64,000 bases of DNA from an uncultured Lachnospiraceae bacterium (lineage in GTDB: Bacteria > Bacillota > Clostridia > Lachnospirales > Lachnospiraceae), in contig CAJUIP010000005.1 in NCBI GenBank assembly GCA_910586315.1, forward strand, positions 1-64,000, written 5' to 3'. Below the pieces are notes generated by a model. That model did not search any database, was not told where the DNA came from, and saw only the letters and a list, made by a program, of their open reading frames with translations. Position 1 is the first letter of the stretch. Each line of letters begins with the position of its first letter. Both the position numbers and the translations under genes were made by a program. Of this stretch, positions 60,185 through 64,000 are shown one piece after another.

Positions 60185-60799
60185 ATGGAAAAAGTAGTTG
60201 TAAATGCAGTGGGGGATCAGTGTCCGGTTCCGGTTGTGAAGGCAACCAAGGCATTAAAGGCATTAAAAGGTGCAGGAGTTGTGGAAGTTCACGTGGATAA
60301 CGAGATTCCGGTGCAGAATTTAACGCGCCTCGCCTCCAGTAAGGGCTTAAAGTCTTTTGCGGAGAAAAAGGACGAGAAATTATTTATTGTGACGATTACA
60401 GCCGACGCTCCCCTTGCCGAAGACGGTGAGGACGGCTCCGCAGCGTGCCAGATGGATAAACGCGGCAATGTGGTTGTGGCAGTTGCTTCCGATCATATGG
60501 GACATGGAAATGAAGAACTCGGTAAAGTTCTTATGAAAGGCTTTATCTATGCCCTTTCCCAGCTTGACGAGCTTCCCAAAACCATCCTCTTCTATAATGG
60601 CGGCGCAACTCTTACCACTGAGGGTTCTGAGTCTCTTGAGGACTTAAAGAGCATGGAAGCCCAGGGTGTGGAGATCTTAACCTGCGGCACCTGTCTGGAC
60701 TACTATAACTTAAAGGACAAGCTGGTAGTCGGCGGCGTAACCAATATGTATACTATTGTTGAAAAGCTTGCCAAGGCTGACAGGATCATTAAACAGTAA
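60185..60799 (+). CDS. yedF: Sulfurtransferase-like selenium metabolism protein YedF
   Basis: YedF has a TusA/SirA-like N-terminal domain and a DsrE-like C-terminal domain and occurs with selD in selenium-using bacteria. Here VNAVGDQCPVPVVKATKALK (~6-25) holds the CPXP motif with the reactive Cys, and the second domain includes LFYNGGATLTTEGSESLEDL and ILTCGTCLDYYNLKDKLVVG. The 204-residue length is normal. AAAGGAGG precedes ATG. Its place opposite selD supports a role in carrying selenium. Confidence 0.92.
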   Translation: MEKVVVNAVGDQCPVPVVKATKALKALKGAGVVEVHVDNEIPVQNLTRLASSKGLKSFAEKKDEKLFIVTITADAPLAEDGEDGSAACQMDKRGNVVVAVASDHMGHGNEELGKVLMKGFIYALSQLDELPKTILFYNGGATLTTEGSESLEDLKSMEAQGVEILTCGTCLDYYNLKDKLVVGGVTNMYTIVEKLAKADRIIKQ

Positions 60800-60810
60800 C
60801 AGGAGAACAT

Positions 60811-61569
60811 ATGTATCAGGTAGGAATTGACATCGGCTCCAGTGCGGCAAAAGCGGCGGTTCTAAAGGATGGAGCAGTATTCAGGACGCTTCTTTTAAAC
60901 ACCGGCTTCAACAGCAGGAAGACAGCCGATGAGATTTATGATATGCTGGCAGCCGATGGAATCACAAAGGAGAACGCGGATTATGTGGCCACAGGATACG
61001 GCCGTGTGTCAGTTCCCTATGCAGACCGCAGTGTGACAGAAATCACCTGCCATGGAAAAGGCGCCTGGTTCTTATTTGGAAAGAACGGTTCTGTTATTGA
61101 CATTGGAGGCCAGGACACAAAAGGAATCGCGCTGAAAAACGGCCGGGTCATGAAGTTCATTATGAATGATAAATGCTCGGCCGGAACAGGTAAATTTCTG
61201 GAGGTCATGACCAATCGGCTGGGCCTTACCATGGAGGAGCTTTCACTCCTTGCAAAGAAGGGAAATCCCATTACCATAAGCTCCATGTGTACGGTATTTG
61301 CAGAGTCAGAGGTAATAAGCCTGATTGGGAAGGGAACGCCCAGGGAAGATATTGCCTATGGAGTCATTGAATCGGTGGTGACGAAGGTAGTGCAGCTTAT
61401 TGCCCAGGTGCCCGGAGACCAGTATTTTCTTACCGGCGGGCTCTGTGAAGATTCTTATATCCTGGGACGGCTTTCCCATGCCTTAAAAGCGCCTGTGGAG
61501 AGCACTCCCCTTGCAAGGTATGCGGGTGCCATCGGAGCGGCGCTTATGGCCTCAGAACAGAAAGGATAG
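60811..61569 (+). CDS. BcrAD/BadFG/HgdC-type ATPase activase (YjiL-like)
   Basis: This 252-residue ASKHA-fold ATPase holds one [4Fe-4S] cluster between two subunits and injects electrons at low potential into a partner. Motifs are GIDIGSSAAKAAVL at the N terminus, IDIGGQDTKGIAL, and the cluster cysteines in NDKCSAGTGKFLEVM and ISSMCTVFAESEVISLI. The partner is the next gene, 5 bp away. By sequence it is closest to the activase of double-cubane reductases rather than dehydratases. Confidence 0.92.
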   Translation: MYQVGIDIGSSAAKAAVLKDGAVFRTLLLNTGFNSRKTADEIYDMLAADGITKENADYVATGYGRVSVPYADRSVTEITCHGKGAWFLFGKNGSVIDIGGQDTKGIALKNGRVMKFIMNDKCSAGTGKFLEVMTNRLGLTMEELSLLAKKGNPITISSMCTVFAESEVISLIGKGTPREDIAYGVIESVVTKVVQLIAQVPGDQYFLTGGLCEDSYILGRLSHALKAPVESTPLARYAGAIGAALMASEQKG

Positions 61570-61574
61570 CAACA

Positions 61575-62729
61575 ATGGCCAATTACGATTTACCAAAATT
61601 ATTTGACGAATTTGTGGATGCCAGAAAAAACGGATTTCTGGCGGCGAAGGAGTTTAAGGAGAACGGAGGAAGACTGGCAGGCTGTCTCTGCTCCTACACG
61701 CCTCAGGAGGTTCTGGATGCGGGAGGAATAGCTGCGGTGAGTCTTTGCGGGACCAGCAATGAAACTATTCCCGACGCGGAAAAAGTGCTTCCCAAGAATC
61801 TCTGTCCGCTGATTAAAGGAACCTACGGCTTTGCGTTCACGGAAAAATGTCCTTACACCTATTTTTCTGATATTATCATTGGTGAAACCACCTGTGACGG
61901 AAAGAAAAAGATGTATGAGCTTTTGAATGAACTGAAGGAAACGTACGTGATGCATCTTCCGCAGAGCCAGGACCGTCCCTATGCCAGCGATATCTGGTAT
62001 GAAGAGGTGCGTCTGTTAAAGGAAAAGCTGGAGCAGAAATTTAATATTACAATCACAGACGAGGACCTGCGTAAAGCCGTACATACCAGAAACCGCTTAA
62101 GAAGAGCTCTTTGCGACATGTACCAGCTGCAGGAAACCTGCCCTCCGGCCATGCATGGCACAGAGATGATGCTGGCGCTCCAGAAGGGCGGCTTTACCTT
62201 TGACGTGGAGAAGCAGATTGAACATGTGGAGACTCTGGTGGCTGAGAGAAAGGCCGCCTATGAGGCCGGAGAGCGCCCCGTACCTGCATCGGCCAAAAGA
62301 ATTCTTCTCACCGGATGCCCTTCCGGCGGCGTCATTCAGAAGGTCGGCATGGTGGTCGAAAACAACGGCGGCGTGCTGGTATGTCTGGATGACTGCGGCG
62401 GCGAGCGTACCAGAAGCAGAATGATAGATGAAAATGCAGAGGATATTTTAAGGGCAATCTCCGACAGCTATCTGGGAATCCACTGCTCTGTCATGACACC
62501 AAATGACGGACGTCTGGAAAATACAAAGAAGATGATTGAGAAATACAAGGCGGACGGTGTGATCGAAGTGGTATTGCAGGCCTGCCATACGTTCAATGTG
62601 GAGGCCTATAAAACAAGGGAAATGGTTGAGGATATGGGAGTTCCTTACCTCAAACTGGAGACTGATTATTCCACCACAGACAGCGGGCAGATTGAGACCA
62701 GAATCGCTGCGTTTCTTGAACTTTTATAA
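61575..62729 (+). CDS. Double-cubane cluster reductase-like protein (HgdB/YjiM family)
   Basis: The 384-residue protein is related to the beta subunit of 2-hydroxyacyl-CoA dehydratase. Cysteines that may bind the cluster lie in GRLAGCLCSYTPQEVLDAGG, VSLCGTSNE, KNLCPLIKGTYG and CPYTYF, then GETTCDGKKKMYELL; a C-terminal set is in LLTGCPSGG and QACHTF. No alpha subunit follows, so it is probably the homodimeric double-cubane cluster protein, which with its activase reduces small unreactive molecules. Natural substrate unknown. The linkage to yedF and selD is notable. It ends before a terminator. Confidence 0.9.
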   Translation: MANYDLPKLFDEFVDARKNGFLAAKEFKENGGRLAGCLCSYTPQEVLDAGGIAAVSLCGTSNETIPDAEKVLPKNLCPLIKGTYGFAFTEKCPYTYFSDIIIGETTCDGKKKMYELLNELKETYVMHLPQSQDRPYASDIWYEEVRLLKEKLEQKFNITITDEDLRKAVHTRNRLRRALCDMYQLQETCPPAMHGTEMMLALQKGGFTFDVEKQIEHVETLVAERKAAYEAGERPVPASAKRILLTGCPSGGVIQKVGMVVENNGGVLVCLDDCGGERTRSRMIDENAEDILRAISDSYLGIHCSVMTPNDGRLENTKKMIEKYKADGVIEVVLQACHTFNVEAYKTREMVEDMGVPYLKLETDYSTTDSGQIETRIAAFLELL

Positions 62730-62748
62730 AATCTTATATAAATCTTAT

Positions 62749-62776
62749 ATGCCGGGTTTCGAAAGAAATCCGGCAT
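62749..62776 (+). terminator. Intrinsic terminator
   Basis: ATGCCGGGTTTC (62749-62760) pairs with GAAATCCGGCAT (62765-62776) with one mismatch around GAAA, followed by a weak T run. It ends the yedF operon. Confidence 0.7.
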
Positions 62777-62852
62777 TACTGTTTAGTCTCTGGTTAATTA
62801 CTCTGCATTATCTTTTGCTGAAATAAGAGAAATCGAAGCCGAGGCCATGCAG

Positions 62853-62915
62853 TTAGCATCTTCTTGTCCGCGGTATGCGGAAGGCTGAACTGTTACTTAA
62901 TGTTAGAGTAACAGC
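62853..62915 (+). repeat. Partial copy of inverted-repeat family B
   Basis: CTTCTTGTCCGC and AAGGCTGAACTGTTAC match the right half of the element at 7373-7523. A following GTAACAG pairs with CTGTTAC here. The left arm is missing. The gap 62730-63007 otherwise holds no gene. Confidence 0.75.
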
Positions 62916-63007
62916 GTAAAGGCGCCTGTGGATAATTGAAATGCCGCCCGAAATGTGGTAGAATGAAGAAAATTTTGGAAATGCGGTATGCAGTAGGAGG
63001 AAGAACG

Positions 63008-63928
63008 ATGAAGAATACGTCCCTTGTTATTATGGCAGCCGGAATTGGAAGCCGGTTTGGCGGCGGAATTAAGCAGTTGGAGCCGGTTGGCCCCGGCGGA
63101 GAAATCATTATGGATTACTCCATTCACGATGCGTTGGAGGCGGGGTTTAACAAGATTATTTTTATCATCAGAAAGGATCTGGAAAAGGACTTTAAGGAAA
63201 TTATCGGAAACAGGATTGAGAAAATCGCTCCCGTGGAGTATGTCTTTCAGGAAATGAATGATCTTCCAGAGGGATTTTCCGTTCCTGAGGGGAGAAAAAA
63301 GCCCTGGGGGACCGGTCAGGCTGTGCTGGCTGCCAGGCACGTGATTCATGAACCGTTTTTAGTAATCAATGCCGATGATTATTATGGAAAAGAGGGATTT
63401 AAGAAAATCCATGAGTATATGGTAAATGAAATGGAAGAAGACGGCGACGGATACGACATGTGCATGGCCGGGTTTATTCTGTCCAACACCCTCAGCGAAA
63501 ACGGCGGAGTGACCCGCGGCGTATGTACGGTAAATGAGAATGGATATCTGGAAAAGGTGACGGAAACCTATGATATTTACCGGGATGGCAATGGGATGCA
63601 TGCAAAGGACAACGAGGGGAATCCGGCCCAGGTGAAGGCGGAGCAGCACGTTTCCATGAATATGTTCGGACTTCCGGCTAAATTTTTAAAGGAACTGGAA
63701 AAGGGCTTCCCGGAGTTTCTGGCGGGGGTGAAGGAGGGCGATCTGAAGGCCGAATACCTGCTGCCATCCATTATTGATCAGTGTATCCGCGAAAAAAAAG
63801 GAACTGTCCGGGTGCTGGAGACAAAAGATAAGTGGTTTGGAGTTACCTATAAAGAAGATAAGCCAGCTGTGGTGGCTTCTGTCCGCCGGCTGGTGGATCA
63901 GGGTATTTATCCGGAAAAACTGTTTTAA
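63008..63928 (+). CDS. NDP-sugar pyrophosphorylase-like nucleotidyltransferase
   Basis: The 306-residue protein has the nucleotidyltransferase start SLVIMAAGIGSRFGGGIKQL (~5-24), a GTGQAVLAARH loop and FLVINADDYYGKEGF as metal site. The length and the KPWGTGQAVL segment set it apart from GlmU or RfbA. It probably activates a hexose 1-phosphate with UTP or another NTP; the sugar is not clear. AGGAGG at about 62996-63001 selects ATG 63008. The last 72 bases of the window hold no gene, only a TGAGCTGTTACG resembling family B ends. Confidence 0.85.
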   Translation: MKNTSLVIMAAGIGSRFGGGIKQLEPVGPGGEIIMDYSIHDALEAGFNKIIFIIRKDLEKDFKEIIGNRIEKIAPVEYVFQEMNDLPEGFSVPEGRKKPWGTGQAVLAARHVIHEPFLVINADDYYGKEGFKKIHEYMVNEMEEDGDGYDMCMAGFILSNTLSENGGVTRGVCTVNENGYLEKVTETYDIYRDGNGMHAKDNEGNPAQVKAEQHVSMNMFGLPAKFLKELEKGFPEFLAGVKEGDLKAEYLLPSIIDQCIREKKGTVRVLETKDKWFGVTYKEDKPAVVASVRRLVDQGIYPEKLF

Positions 63929-64000
63929 GGAGTAAGCAGGATATGCTAATATAACCCGCCTTAAATGTACTGAGCTGTTACGAGACAGGCAGCTTCCCGC

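Overview
The window looks like chromosome of an anaerobic, spore-forming Firmicute of the Lachnospiraceae ([Clostridium] symbiosum / Enterocloster-like). Pointers are spoIIR, sigma-A promoters of the TTGACA-17-TATAAT type, strong AGGAGG ribosome binding sites, a selenocysteine-containing SelD, an activase/double-cubane reductase pair, a ThiW-type thiazole transporter and a TolC-like RND pump operon. The genus is inference. I saw no rRNA, tRNA, CRISPR array, transposase or phage gene.

Layout. 1-4.9 kb: a tandem structured repeat, then mreB, recD2, comF and an acetyltransferase. 5-8.8 kb: the rpmG-secE-nusG-rplK-rplA and rplJ-rplL ribosomal block, with two L1-type autoregulatory sites and an attenuated L10 leader. 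9-20.4 kb: a DUF445 membrane protein, then one long co-directional surface-polysaccharide cluster: a GmhA-like isomerase, two large multi-span membrane proteins, the CDP-glucose deoxysugar genes rfbF-rfbG-rfbH, LicD and a membrane GT2. 20.6-31 kb: housekeeping and metabolic genes (lipoprotein, C26 amidohydrolase, zinc phospholipase C-like protein with a probable CTG start, Na+/alanine symporter, SIMPL lipoprotein, cyclophilin, ispE, GntR regulator, Fe-S aldo/keto reductase, duplicated glutaredoxin-like protein). 31-38.7 kb: a TetR-controlled efflux operon (adaptor, RND pump, two TolC-like paralogues). 38.8-43 kb: spoIIR, ddl, murI, DUF1934, AEC transporter. 43-49.5 kb: LysR regulator, a deletion-fusion remnant of an M20 amidohydrolase and a transporter, an intact M20 amidohydrolase, and a DUF4173/HTH/DUF2975 set. 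49.8-56 kb: a secreted glycosidase-like protein and a TPP-riboswitch-controlled thiamine operon (thiC-thiW-thiD-thiM, then thiE). 56-63 kb: selD-citC-citXG on the minus strand, divergent from yedF plus the activase/double-cubane reductase pair. The window ends after a sugar nucleotidyltransferase.

How the parts work together. The thiamine genes make HMP de novo (ThiC) but appear to rely on imported thiazole (ThiW, ThiM), joined by ThiD and ThiE. The selenium genes face each other across a promoter region with a perfect 12-bp palindrome; SelD itself needs Sec insertion at an in-frame TGA that truncates a naive ORF call. The rfb genes make a CDP-3,6-dideoxyhexose precursor, but the E3 reductase partner of RfbH is not in the window. 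Three families of dispersed non-coding repeats are visible; the most structured one sits directly upstream of mreB, the phospholipase gene and the TetR operon.
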